DNA from: Blastococcus sp. DSM 46786
Lineage (GTDB): Bacteria > Actinomycetota > Actinomycetes > Mycobacteriales > Geodermatophilaceae
DNA: 64,000 bases
Direction: 5' to 3'
Assembly (NCBI RefSeq): GCF_900109665.1
Contig: NZ_FOAO01000002.1
Coordinates: 248,001-312,000, forward strand
Positions 1-7,653 of this stretch are shown piece after piece; the first letter of the stretch is position 1; the number at the start of each line of letters is the position of its first letter. The position numbers and the translations under genes were made by a program. The notes under the pieces were generated by a model. That model did no database searches, was not told the origin of the DNA, and worked only from the letters and a program-made list of their open reading frames with translations.

Positions 1-756
1 GGCGTCGCGCTGCCGCTCCGCCTCGAACCCCAGCAGCGCGGCGTGCACGTGCGCGAACAGCTCCACGCTGCTCACCCCGCGGTCGCGCATGGCGGCGTGC
101 GCGGCGTGGCCGGTGATCTCCAGCCGGAAGGTGAGCGCGCCGGCGTGGGCGGTCACCACGGCCTGCGCCGTCGGCTCGGGGATCACGCACAGCTCGCCGG
201 TGTGGCCGCGGCGCAGGGTGGCCCAGGCGCCCAGGCCGCCGTCCTCCTCGCCGACGACCCCGTGCACCGCCAGCGGCCGGGCCAGGCGCACCCCCGCCGT
301 CCGCAGGGCGTGCACCGCGGCGAGGCCGGCGACGACGCCGGCCTTCATGTCGCAGGCCCCGCGCCCGTGCACCGCGCCGCCGGCGAACCGGGGGACGAAG
401 GGATCGCCGGACCACAGGTCGAGGTCGCCGGGCGGGACGACGTCGGTGTGCCCGGACAGGACCAGCGCCGGGGCGCCCTCGCCGCCGACGGTGCCGACCA
501 CGCCCCACGCCTCGGTGCGCACGACCTCCTGGCCGGGGGCGTCGGCGGCGGTGACCGCCTCGGCCAGGTCGACCGGCCAGCAGTCGACGTCGCAGCCGAG
601 TTCGTCGAGCCAGCCGGCGAGCAGGTGCTGCACCTCGCTCTCGGCCGCTGTGCCGCCCACCGACGGGACGGCGATCATCGCTGCGAGCCGGTCCACCGCC
701 CACCGCTCGTCGACGGCGGAGAGGACGCGGGCCTCCACGTCGGTCAGGTCGGCCAC
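1..756 (-). CDS. M20 family metallopeptidase (ArgE/DapE type), 3' end cut by window
   Basis: Zinc-dependent amidohydrolase of the M20 family, which contains acetylornithine deacetylase and succinyl-diaminopimelate desuccinylase; the substrate cannot be told here. The 252 visible residues include the first metal-ligand motif SGHTDVVPPGD, then GRGACDMKAG with its catalytic Asp and metal Asp, and the Glu-rich GEEDGGLGA motif. The start of the dimerisation domain (AHAGALTFRLEITGHAAHA) is also present. The GTG start at 756 follows the short leader TCCGACC, and no longer start is better supported. The reading frame is open at base 1, so the C-terminal part of the catalytic domain lies outside the window. 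It is a lone gene here. Confidence 0.85.
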   Translation of the reverse strand, partial: MADLTDVEARVLSAVDERWAVDRLAAMIAVPSVGGTAAESEVQHLLAGWLDELGCDVDCWPVDLAEAVTAADAPGQEVVRTEAWGVVGTVGGEGAPALVLSGHTDVVPPGDLDLWSGDPFVPRFAGGAVHGRGACDMKAGVVAGLAAVHALRTAGVRLARPLAVHGVVGEEDGGLGAWATLRRGHTGELCVIPEPTAQAVVTAHAGALTFRLEITGHAAHAAMRDRGVSSVELFAHVHAALLGFEAERQRDA

Positions 757-1072
757 GGTCGGAGTCTGGCACGGGGCTGCCGGGCCCCGGACGGTGTCCA
801 CGTCCCCCGACCGCACCGCGGCGGCGGCCGCTCCGAGGACATGACGCCGGTTCGTCCGGCGCGTACGGTGGAAGCCGTCCGGGCCGGGTGCATCGTGCCC
901 CCGGGTGCCATTTGGTTACGCCTTCACGGACTACCGCCCCGACCTCGGTCGGGGGCCTGGAGCCGTGTTGTGCTTCTCGCCGCGAGGCGGCCGTCATCCG
1001 GTCCGGACCTGTACGCACGAGAGCCCCCGCCCTTCCCGGGCGGGGGCTCTCGCGTTCGCCGAGCCGGTCGGC
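757..1072. other. Longest gene-free gap, with two perfect hairpins
   Basis: These 316 bases separate the M20 peptidase start from the end of the DUF6458 gene. I find no convincing ORF. The gap holds a perfect 8-bp hairpin at 937-954 (CCCCGACC, loop TC) and a 15-bp terminator-like hairpin at 1018-1052. A smaller inverted repeat CGCCGG/CCGGCG lies near 845-861. A small RNA transcribed rightwards and ending at the big hairpin is possible, but no clear promoter is visible. Confidence 0.4.
1018..1052. terminator. Strong 15-bp hairpin, likely terminator of the DUF6458 gene
   Basis: The arms 1018-1032 and 1038-1052 are perfectly complementary (CGAGAGCCCCCGCCC and its reverse complement) around a 5-base loop. 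There is no T-tract on either side, which is common for terminators in GC-rich actinobacteria. It lies about 20 bases beyond the stop of the leftward DUF6458 gene. Confidence 0.7.
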
Positions 1073-1321
1073 TCAGTAGGTCTCCTCCGTGGTGCTCCGG
1101 TGCGCCGGACCACCTGCTGCCGGGTCGCCGTAGGCGTCGGTCCGGGTGACCCGGCGCTGGCGCGGCCCCCAGACGGCCAGCTCCAGGACGATGCCCAGCG
1201 CACCGACGATCATCAGGATCCAGCCGACGACCTGCAGGTCGACGCCGCTGACGTCCACGCGCAGGGCGAAGGTGAGGATCGCGCCGAGGGCGAGCAGCAC
1301 GATGGCGGTTCCGAGTCGCAT
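1073..1321 (-). CDS. DUF6458 family small membrane protein
   Basis: An 82-residue protein with two predicted membrane helices, about residues 4-20 and 33-51, joined by a short loop containing VDVSGVDLQ. A basic, polar tail follows (WGPRQRRVTRTD). This matches the small actinobacterial DUF6458 proteins in length and layout; their function is unknown to me. The ATG at 1321 is preceded by a clear GGAGGAG ribosome-binding site, which sets the start. An upstream in-frame extension of 29 residues is rejected because it has no such site. The gene ends next to the hairpin at 1018-1052. Confidence 0.75.
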   Translation of the reverse strand: MRLGTAIVLLALGAILTFALRVDVSGVDLQVVGWILMIVGALGIVLELAVWGPRQRRVTRTDAYGDPAAGGPAHRSTTEETY

Positions 1322-1521
1322 GACCAACTCCTCCGGTGGCGGTCGGCGGGGCGCCGACCTGCGGCGCTCGCCGCGGGGGCAGCGGTTTCCCGCGCGCCGG
1401 CCGGTCAACCGGTCCCGGCCCCGATGTCACCCTCACGGGTGGATCTGAGGCCCCCTTAGGCACAGGTGCCCACCGGGAACGGCGTGGTCGCCCGATGCCC
1501 GGCCCCCCGCCTCAGCACGAA

Positions 1522-1553
1522 CGTTCCTCTCGTCCGCACCGATGAGAGGAACG
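1522..1553 (+). promoter_or_regulatory. Leader hairpin that buries the SD of the 41-aa ORF
   Basis: Arms 1522-1534 (CGTTCCTCTCGTC) and 1541-1553 (GATGAGAGGAACG) form a 13-bp stem with one G-U pair and a 6-base loop CGCACC. The right arm contains AGAGGA, the only Shine-Dalgarno-like sequence of the ORF starting at 1557, so folding would hide it. Function (RNA switch, processing site or protein-binding site) is inferred from geometry only. Confidence 0.55.
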
Positions 1554-1556
1554 ACC

Positions 1557-1682
1557 ATGACGTACCCCAACCCCGGACTCGAGGCCGAGCTCGCCTACCG
1601 CCGCGAGGTCCTCCAGCACCTCGGCCGCAGCACCAGCACCCGGCGCGGTCCCTGGCTCCGCCGGCCCCGGCGTTCGCGCTGA
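1557..1682 (+). CDS. Small basic protein of 41 residues, unknown function
   Basis: This short ORF begins ATGACGTACCCC and encodes 41 residues: an acidic/hydrophobic N-terminal half (NPGLEAELAYRREVLQHLG) that could form a helix, and a basic tail ending WLRRPRRSR. An AGAGGA ribosome-binding site sits 7 bases before the ATG. There is no signal peptide or membrane segment. The gene lies 62 bp before the AAA-LuxR regulator on the same strand and directly after the hairpin at 1522-1553. A 6-bp inverted repeat at 1692-1709 follows it. I do not recognise a family. It could be a real small protein or the translated part of a regulatory leader. Confidence 0.5.
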   Translation: MTYPNPGLEAELAYRREVLQHLGRSTSTRRGPWLRRPRRSR

Positions 1683-1744
1683 GCACACCCCGGCCGGGTG
1701 GTGCCGGCCCCGATCGGTCACCCCCGCGTGCCACGATCCCTGCC

Positions 1745-4738
1745 GTGTCACGCTGGGACGACGCCCCGCTCGTGGGCCGGGCCGAGGAGCTCGCCCGCCT
1801 GCTCGCGCAGGTGGAGCGGGCCGTCGCCGGCCGGGCGTGCGCGACGCTGCTCGCCGGCGACGCCGGCGTCGGCAAGACCCGGCTGCTCGACGAGCTGGGC
1901 CGGCGGGCGGCCGAGCGCGGGCTGCGGGTGCTCACCGGGCACTGCGTCGACCTCGGCGACGTCGGGCTGCCCTACCTGCCCTTCGTCGACCTCCTCCGCC
2001 CGCTCGCGGCCGACCCCGAGCTCGTGCCGGCGGCCCGGTCGAACCCCGTCCTGACCGGCTTCCTCGCCGGCCACCCGGGCGCGGTCGTCCCGGTGCCGCC
2101 CCCGAGCGAGGGCCTGGACCTCGGCCGCCCCCTGCCGCACCGGGCCGCGCCGCAGCCGGTCGACGACGGGCGGCTGCAGCTGTTCGAGTCGGTCGCCGCG
2201 CTGCTCTGCGAGCTGGCCGCGGCCGGCCCGCTGCTCGTCGTGCTGGAGGACGTGCACTGGGCCGACCGGTCCAGCCGTGACCTGCTGCGCTACCTGCTGG
2301 CCCGGCTGGTCGACGAGCCGGTCGCCGTCGTCGTCTCCTACCGCGCCGACGACCTCCACCGCCGGCACCCGCTGCGTCCTCTTCTCGCCGAGCTCGTGCG
2401 GCTGCCGGGCGTCGAGCGGCTGGACCTGGCGCCGCTGCCGGATGCCGCCGTCGGTGACCTGGTCCGGGGGCTGGCGACCGGCGGCATCCCAGCGAGCGCC
2501 GTCGACGACGTCGTCGCCCGCGCGGAGGGCAACGCCTTCTACGCCGAGGAGCTGCTGGCCGCGCGGCTGCAGGGGGAGGCGCTCCCGCTCGCGCTGACCG
2601 ACGTCCTGCTGACGCGCGTGGAGCAGCGCTCCCCGGCCGCCCAGCAGGTGCTGCGGATCGCGGCGGTCGCCGGCCGCCGGGTGCGCCACGAGCTGGTCGC
2701 CGCCGTGGGCGAGCTGGGCAGCGGCGAACTGGAGGAGGCGTTCGCCGAGGCCGTGCACCACCACCTCCTCGTCGTCTCCGACGACGGCCGCTACCGGTTC
2801 CGGCACGCCCTGCTGCGGGAGGCGGTGCTGGCCGACCTGCTCCCGGGGGAGCGGGTGCGCCTGCACGCCGCGATCGCCGCGTACCTGGCGAGCGAGCCCG
2901 CCGCGGGGACGGCGGCGGAGCGAGCCCACCACGCCCGGGAGAGCAACGACCTGGCCGGCGCGTTCGGCGCCTCGCTGGAGGCGGCGGCCGATGCCTGCTG
3001 CGTCGGTGCCCCGGCCGAGCAGCTGCAGCACCTGGAATCCGCGCTGGCGCTCTGGTCGGCGGTGCCCGACGCCGTCGAGCGCGCGGGCCGCGACCAGGCC
3101 GCCCTGCTGCTGGAGACCGCCGGGGCGGCACGGACCGTCGGGGAACTGCACCGCGCCGTCGCCCTGCTGCGCTCGGCGCTCCAGGTGCTCGAGCCGGACG
3201 CCGATGCGGTGAGGCGCGCCCGGGTGCACTACACGCTGGCCCAGGCCATGGTCCGCGTCGAGGACGAGTCCGGGGCCCACCGCGAGAGCGCGGCAGCGAT
3301 GGCGCTGGTCCCGGCGCACCCGCCGTCGGAGGTGCGCACCTGGGCGGCGGCCACGCACGCCCGGATGAGCTACGCGGTCGGCCGGGCGGAGGAGGCCGAG
3401 GCCGCCGCCGACGAGGCGCTCGCGGCGGCGGACGCGCTCGGGCTCGACGGCGCCTGGTCCGACATCGCGGTCACCCAGCTGCGGGCGCACCCGGGGGCCG
3501 AGCCGGAACGGGTGCGGGCCCGCCTGGACGAGGCGCTGCTCCGGTCGCGCCGGTCCGGCGACCTCGACGTCGAGATGCGGGTGCTGTTCAACCTCGCCAC
3601 GGTCGCCTTCGAGGCAGGCCGGATCGACGAGGCGCTGAGCTGGACGCGGCGTGGGACGCGACGGGCGCGTGACCTCGGCGGCGACTGGTCCTACTACGCG
3701 GCCGAGCTGCGGCACCTGCAGGTGACGGCGCTCTACATGTCCGGCGACTGGGACGGGAGCCTCGCCGAGGCCGATCTGCTGGCCCGCGTGCCCGAGATGG
3801 CTGCCCACGTGCGTGCGGACGGGCTGCTCGTCCTGGTGGGCCGGGGCGATCCGCGGGCGCGTGAGCGGGTCGACTGGGCCCGCGGACTCATCCCGCGGCT
3901 GCGTGCCCACATCCTGCTCGACCTCGTCACGGCCGCATCGGAGATCGACCTGGCCGCCTGGCACGGGGACGCGCAGACCGCCCTGGACGTCGCCCTCGCG
4001 GCCTGCCGGCGGCTGCAGCAGGAGTGGGAGGACGACCACCTCGGCGTGCTCCGGTTGGTCGGCACGGCCCTGGCGCCGGTGGCCGACGCCGCGGCCACGG
4101 CGCGGCGGGACGGGGACGCCGGCGCCACCGAGCGCTGGGTACGAGCCGGCGAGGAGCTCGTCGTGATGGCCCGCTCCGGCGTCGAGGTCTACCGGGGCAA
4201 CTACGGCGACACGATGGGTGTCGAGGCGAGGGCCTGGCAGGCCCGGGTGGAGGCCGAGGCGGCCCGGCTGCACGGGGACGCCGCGCCCGAGCTGTGGCGG
4301 GCGGCGGTGGAGGCCTTCGGGTTCGGGCACGTCTACGAGGAGGCGCGGTCCCTCCGGCGGCTTGCCGAGGCGCTGCTGGCCACCGGCGACCGGGCCGGGG
4401 CGGCGGAGCAGGCGCGTGCCGCGCACGAGGTCGCCGCCCGGCTGGGCGCCCGGCCGCTGCGGGAGGCGGTCGAGGCGCTGGTCCGGCGAGGCAGGCTGGA
4501 CGTCCACCTGCCCGGGGTGCGGGCGGTCGACCCGGCCGCGGTGCTCACGCCTCGGGAGCAGTCGGTGCTGGCGCTGCTGGCCAAAGGCCGCACCAACCGG
4601 CAGATCGGCGCGGAGCTGTACATCAGCGAGAAGACCGCCAGCGTGCACGTCAGCAACATCCTGGCCAAGTTCGGCGCGCGCGGCCGCACCGAGGCAGTCG
4701 CGATCGCCGCCGCCCGGGGCCTGCTGGCCGGCCCGTGA
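1745..4738 (+). CDS. Large AAA-ATPase LuxR-family transcriptional regulator
   Basis: A 997-residue regulator of the MalT/LAL-like class. An N-terminal AAA domain carries Walker A GDAGVGKT at 38-45 and a Walker B-like LLVVLEDVHWAD near 170. A long alpha-helical, TPR-like middle follows. A C-terminal LuxR helix-turn-helix begins LTPREQSVLALLAKG at about 934 and continues TNRQIGAELYISEKTASVHV. Such proteins use ATP and an unknown ligand to activate promoters. The GTG at 1745 is chosen because the VGRAEELARL segment that opens this AAA family starts right after it; CACGAT 7 bases upstream resembles a -10 box for a leaderless mRNA. Its stop overlaps the next gene by one base (TGATG), so the two are translationally coupled. 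Confidence 0.85.
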   Translation: MSRWDDAPLVGRAEELARLLAQVERAVAGRACATLLAGDAGVGKTRLLDELGRRAAERGLRVLTGHCVDLGDVGLPYLPFVDLLRPLAADPELVPAARSNPVLTGFLAGHPGAVVPVPPPSEGLDLGRPLPHRAAPQPVDDGRLQLFESVAALLCELAAAGPLLVVLEDVHWADRSSRDLLRYLLARLVDEPVAVVVSYRADDLHRRHPLRPLLAELVRLPGVERLDLAPLPDAAVGDLVRGLATGGIPASAVDDVVARAEGNAFYAEELLAARLQGEALPLALTDVLLTRVEQRSPAAQQVLRIAAVAGRRVRHELVAAVGELGSGELEEAFAEAVHHHLLVVSDDGRYRFRHALLREAVLADLLPGERVRLHAAIAAYLASEPAAGTAAERAHHARESNDLAGAFGASLEAAADACCVGAPAEQLQHLESALALWSAVPDAVERAGRDQAALLLETAGAARTVGELHRAVALLRSALQVLEPDADAVRRARVHYTLAQAMVRVEDESGAHRESAAAMALVPAHPPSEVRTWAAATHARMSYAVGRAEEAEAAADEALAAADALGLDGAWSDIAVTQLRAHPGAEPERVRARLDEALLRSRRSGDLDVEMRVLFNLATVAFEAGRIDEALSWTRRGTRRARDLGGDWSYYAAELRHLQVTALYMSGDWDGSLAEADLLARVPEMAAHVRADGLLVLVGRGDPRARERVDWARGLIPRLRAHILLDLVTAASEIDLAAWHGDAQTALDVALAACRRLQQEWEDDHLGVLRLVGTALAPVADAAATARRDGDAGATERWVRAGEELVVMARSGVEVYRGNYGDTMGVEARAWQARVEAEAARLHGDAAPELWRAAVEAFGFGHVYEEARSLRRLAEALLATGDRAGAAEQARAAHEVAARLGARPLREAVEALVRRGRLDVHLPGVRAVDPAAVLTPREQSVLALLAKGRTNRQIGAELYISEKTASVHVSNILAKFGARGRTEAVAIAAARGLLAGP

Positions 4739-5067
4739 TGTTCCACGTCACCTCGTCCTCGAACCGCGCGTCGATCCTGGAACACGGGCTCGACTGGCGC
4801 CGGATGGGGACAGCCCCGGGCATCGCGGGCAGCCCGGCGCCCGAGCAGGAGGGGTGCTTCCTCGCTCCCGACGAATGGACGGCGGACTGGTTCGTCGACA
4901 TGAACAACACCGGCGGCCCGGTCGACGTCTGGGTCGTAGAGGGGGTCGACCCGGCCGACCTGGTGACCTCCGGGGAGGGATACGACTACTTCCCGGGCGT
5001 CATCCCAGCCGATCGCCTCCGGCTGGTTCGTGCAGACGTCCCACCGGTCGACGACCGAGCGTTCTAG
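4738..5067 (+). CDS. Small protein resembling the ADP-ribosyltransferase (ART/Tpt1) fold
   Basis: A 109-residue protein whose N-terminus FHVTSSSNRASILEHGLDW, followed by EGCFLAPDEW and later VDVWVVEGVDPADLV, is laid out like small ART-fold proteins: a His-containing first strand, a helix entered by SI..HGL, then an F-L strand with a following helix. An NAD-binding role is inference from this pattern; I cannot confirm catalytic residues. Its ATG overlaps the stop of the LuxR regulator, implying coupled translation and a shared process. It has no signal peptide or membrane helix. Its TAG stop lies inside CTAG, shared with the stop of the opposing helicase gene. Confidence 0.5.
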   Translation: MFHVTSSSNRASILEHGLDWRRMGTAPGIAGSPAPEQEGCFLAPDEWTADWFVDMNNTGGPVDVWVVEGVDPADLVTSGEGYDYFPGVIPADRLRLVRADVPPVDDRAF

Positions 5068-6839
5068 AGCATCGTGCGGAGGCGCTCCCGGCGGGCACGC
5101 AGCACGTCGACCGACGCCGACGCCGACGGCGGACCGGGCACCTGCTGGCGCAGCTGGCTGTGCACCACCGCCTGCGGCTGGGAGGTGCGCGCCGCCACGC
5201 GGTTGACCAGCTTGTTGATCTCTCGGCGCAGCTCGGCGGCGTCGCGCCACGAGCGGCCGGCGTCGTCCTCGTCCGGGTGATCCTCGACGACCATGAAGTC
5301 GTCGGCGTCGTTCCGGTGGCTCTGCGCGATGCGCAGCCGCAGCTCGTCGTCCCGCTTGGCCAGCAACGACGCCGTCTGCTCGGGCGTGAGCAGGCCCGGG
5401 ATGCCGAGGAAGTCCTCCTCCTCGGGGGCGACGACGGTGGCCGGCCGGCCCTCACCGGTGTGCGCCGTCCCGCCGTGCAGCACGTGCGCGAAGCGGGCGT
5501 CGGCCTCCAGCGCCTCCCACTGCTTCATCTCGCCCTCCCGCGGCTCCCGGGGCGGCAGGTCGAGCGCCTCGAGCTCCTCCTCCGGCTGGCTCCGGGGCGG
5601 CGGCATGACGTGGTTGCGCTGCTCCTCCATCGAGGCGGCCAGCGACAGCAGTGGGCGGACGGCGGGCAGGAACACCGTCGCCGATTCGTGCGACGCCCGG
5701 GAGCGGACGACGCGGCCGACGGCCTGGGCGAAGAACAGCGGCGTCCGGTAGGAGGTCATCCACGCGAGGACGGCGGCGCGCGGGACGTCGACGCCCTCGG
5801 AGATCATGCGGACGCAGACGGCGATGCGGGCCGAGCCGGTCGCGAACCGCTCGATCTTCTTCGACGCCTTCGGGTCGTCCGAGAGGATCAGCTCCGGCGC
5901 CTTGCCGGTCACCCGCCGCACGATCTTGGCGTAGTCGCGGGCGTCGTCCTGGTCGCTGGCGAGGATCAGCCCGGCGGCGTCGGGCATGCCGCCCTCCTCG
6001 CGCAGGTGGGTGATCCGGTCGTCCATCGCGGCGATGACGTGCGGCACCCACTGGCCCTTGGGGTCCAGGGCGGTGCGCCAGGCCTGCATCTCCACCGACC
6101 TGGTGCCGGCTTCGCTCAGCGACGCGGCGACCACCTCGCCCGCGGAGTTCCGCCAGCGGGAGGTGCCGGTGTAGGCGGCGAAGACGACCGGGCGGACGAC
6201 GTTGTCGGCCAGCGCCTCCTTGTAGCCGTAGGTGTAGTCGGCGCGGCTGACCAGGCCGCCGGCCTCGCCCTCGAAGGTGTCCTCCTCGTACCGGACGAAG
6301 GGGATGCGCTCGTCGGGCTTGGTGCGGAACGGCGTCCCGGTGAGGCAGAGCCGGCGGGCGGCCATGCCGTACGCCTCCTCGACGGCCTCGCCCCAGGAGA
6401 GCCCGTCGCCGGCGTGGTGCACCTCGTCGAGGATGACCAGCGACTTGACGGCGGTGGCGCGGGCGGCGTGCAGCATCGGCTTGCCCGCCACCTGCGCGTA
6501 CGTCGTGACGTAGCCCTGGGTGCCGGCGCGGACCGGGCCGACGGCGTTGGTCAGGTTCGGGTCGAGGACGATGCCCATCGCGTCGGCTGCCTCGGCCCAC
6601 TGCAGCCGCAGGTGGTCGGTCGGGGCGACGACGATCACGCGGGCGACCTCCCGCCGCGACAGCAGCCGGGCTGCCAGCGTCAGGGCGAAGGTCGTCTTCC
6701 CGGCGCCCGGCGTAGCGGTGACCAGGAAGTCCTTGGGGGATGCCTCCTCGTACTGGCCGAGGGCGGCCTGCTGCCATGCCCGGAGCGGTCGGCTGGTCGT
6801 CTGCGGGGCCCGGGCCGCCGCTGCTGCTGCAGTCGCCAT
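5064..6839 (-). CDS. DEAH-box SF2 helicase
   Basis: A 591-residue superfamily 2 helicase. Motif I is TATPGAGKTTF at 41-51, motif Ia VVAPTDHLRLQW, motif II DEVH at 138-141, motif III-like TGTP near 170, and motif VI QAVGRVVRSR near 410. After the RecA-like domains comes a roughly 150-residue charged C-terminus of unknown role. It likely remodels DNA or RNA; the partner is unknown. I chose the ATG at 6839 because CAGAAT at 6855-6850 on the minus strand fits a -10 box giving a very short leader. An ATG at 6851 is in frame but overlaps that box. The gene converges on the ART-like gene with stops sharing CTAG. Confidence 0.8.
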   Translation of the reverse strand: MATAAAAAARAPQTTSRPLRAWQQAALGQYEEASPKDFLVTATPGAGKTTFALTLAARLLSRREVARVIVVAPTDHLRLQWAEAADAMGIVLDPNLTNAVGPVRAGTQGYVTTYAQVAGKPMLHAARATAVKSLVILDEVHHAGDGLSWGEAVEEAYGMAARRLCLTGTPFRTKPDERIPFVRYEEDTFEGEAGGLVSRADYTYGYKEALADNVVRPVVFAAYTGTSRWRNSAGEVVAASLSEAGTRSVEMQAWRTALDPKGQWVPHVIAAMDDRITHLREEGGMPDAAGLILASDQDDARDYAKIVRRVTGKAPELILSDDPKASKKIERFATGSARIAVCVRMISEGVDVPRAAVLAWMTSYRTPLFFAQAVGRVVRSRASHESATVFLPAVRPLLSLAASMEEQRNHVMPPPRSQPEEELEALDLPPREPREGEMKQWEALEADARFAHVLHGGTAHTGEGRPATVVAPEEEDFLGIPGLLTPEQTASLLAKRDDELRLRIAQSHRNDADDFMVVEDHPDEDDAGRSWRDAAELRREINKLVNRVAARTSQPQAVVHSQLRQQVPGPPSASASVDVLRARRERLRTML

Positions 6840-7075
6840 GTCGGGGCCCATTCTGATCGGCGGCCGGGCAACACGCCCAACGGGGGCTTCCCGCGCGCCA
6901 CCGCCGTCGGGACGTATGGCGACCTGTCGCCGAGCCTCTGACCAGGGTGTTTGCCGACGCCGTCCGGCCGCTGTGGCGATCGTCATGGCCGGAACGGACC
7001 GGCTCGTCACTCCCGCCGGCCCCGGTGATCCCAGGCGTCCCCGGCTGCATCGCGACGGCTTGACAGACTCCGCCG

Positions 7076-7615
7076 GTGCCCCCGCTGCGCTGGCTGACCG
7101 ACCCGGACCACGTGACCCCGCGGATGCGGGCACACCTGGTCACCTGCTGGCGGGACGTGGTCAACGGCGGCGGAGCGGTCGGCTTCGCCCGGCAGGTGCC
7201 GGTGGACGACGACGTCGTCGCGCCGGTCGTCGACCACCTGGTCGACGGCCTCGACCCGCGGCTGCGCCGGCTCCTCGTCGCGCAGCACGAGGGCGGGCTC
7301 GCCGGCTGGCTGGTGCTGACGGGGAACGTCGACCCGGTCGCCGCGCACTGGGGCCGGGTGACGCACGTGCAGACGTCGCCGGCCGCCCGGGGGTGTGGGG
7401 TGGGTGGCGCGTTGATGGGCGAGGTGGCGCGGGCGGCGCGCGACGACCTCGGCCTGGACTCGCTGCGGCTCGAGGTGCGCGGCGGGATGGGGCTGGAGTC
7501 CTTCTACGGGCGGTACGGGTGGGTCGTCACCGGTCGCTGGCCCGGTGCGCTGCAGATCGCCCCGGAAGACCGGCGGGACGAGGTGCTGATGGGGCTGGAC
7601 CTGCGGTGGGGCTGA
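7076..7615 (+). CDS. GNAT-family N-acetyltransferase
   Basis: A 179-residue GNAT enzyme that transfers acetyl from acetyl-CoA to an unknown amine. The acetyl-CoA-binding motif A is seen as VQTSPAARGCGVGGALM at about 102-118, and the C-terminal strand motif as LESFYGRYGWVVTGRWPG. Length is normal for a single-domain GNAT. The start is GTG at 7076; a TTGACA sequence at 7060 is too close to act as its -35 box. It is followed after 38 bp by the SOS-box HNH gene on the same strand, but the SOS box suggests that gene has its own promoter. Confidence 0.75.
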   Translation: MPPLRWLTDPDHVTPRMRAHLVTCWRDVVNGGGAVGFARQVPVDDDVVAPVVDHLVDGLDPRLRRLLVAQHEGGLAGWLVLTGNVDPVAAHWGRVTHVQTSPAARGCGVGGALMGEVARAARDDLGLDSLRLEVRGGMGLESFYGRYGWVVTGRWPGALQIAPEDRRDEVLMGLDLRWG

Positions 7616-7634
7616 GATCCAGAAATGTCGGTGA

Positions 7635-7650
7635 TCGAACGTATGTTCGA
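7635..7650 (+). promoter_or_regulatory. LexA/SOS box, perfect match to the actinobacterial consensus
   Basis: The 16-mer TCGAACGTATGTTCGA is a perfect TCGAAC-N4-GTTCGA palindrome, the SOS box defined for Mycobacterium and close relatives. The flanking A at 7634 and T at 7651 extend the symmetry to 18 bp. It ends 3 bases before the HNH gene start at 7654, a position where bound LexA would block transcription initiation or early elongation. Confidence 0.85.
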
Positions 7651-7653
7651 TGC

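Noticed and set aside
1748-4648. Open frame of 966 codons on the minus strand opposite the LuxR gene
   Set aside because: It is the antisense shadow of a well-supported gene; the translation is Arg/Gly/Gln-rich with no domain. Long antisense frames are usual at this GC content.
7060-7065. TTGACA as a -35 box for the GNAT gene
   Set aside because: Only 10 bases separate it from the GTG start, leaving no room for a -10 box; probably chance.
6520-7653. N-terminal extension of the HNH gene
   Set aside because: It would read through the helicase start region, the GNAT gene and the SOS box. The ATG at 7654 and the DUF222 homology set the real start.
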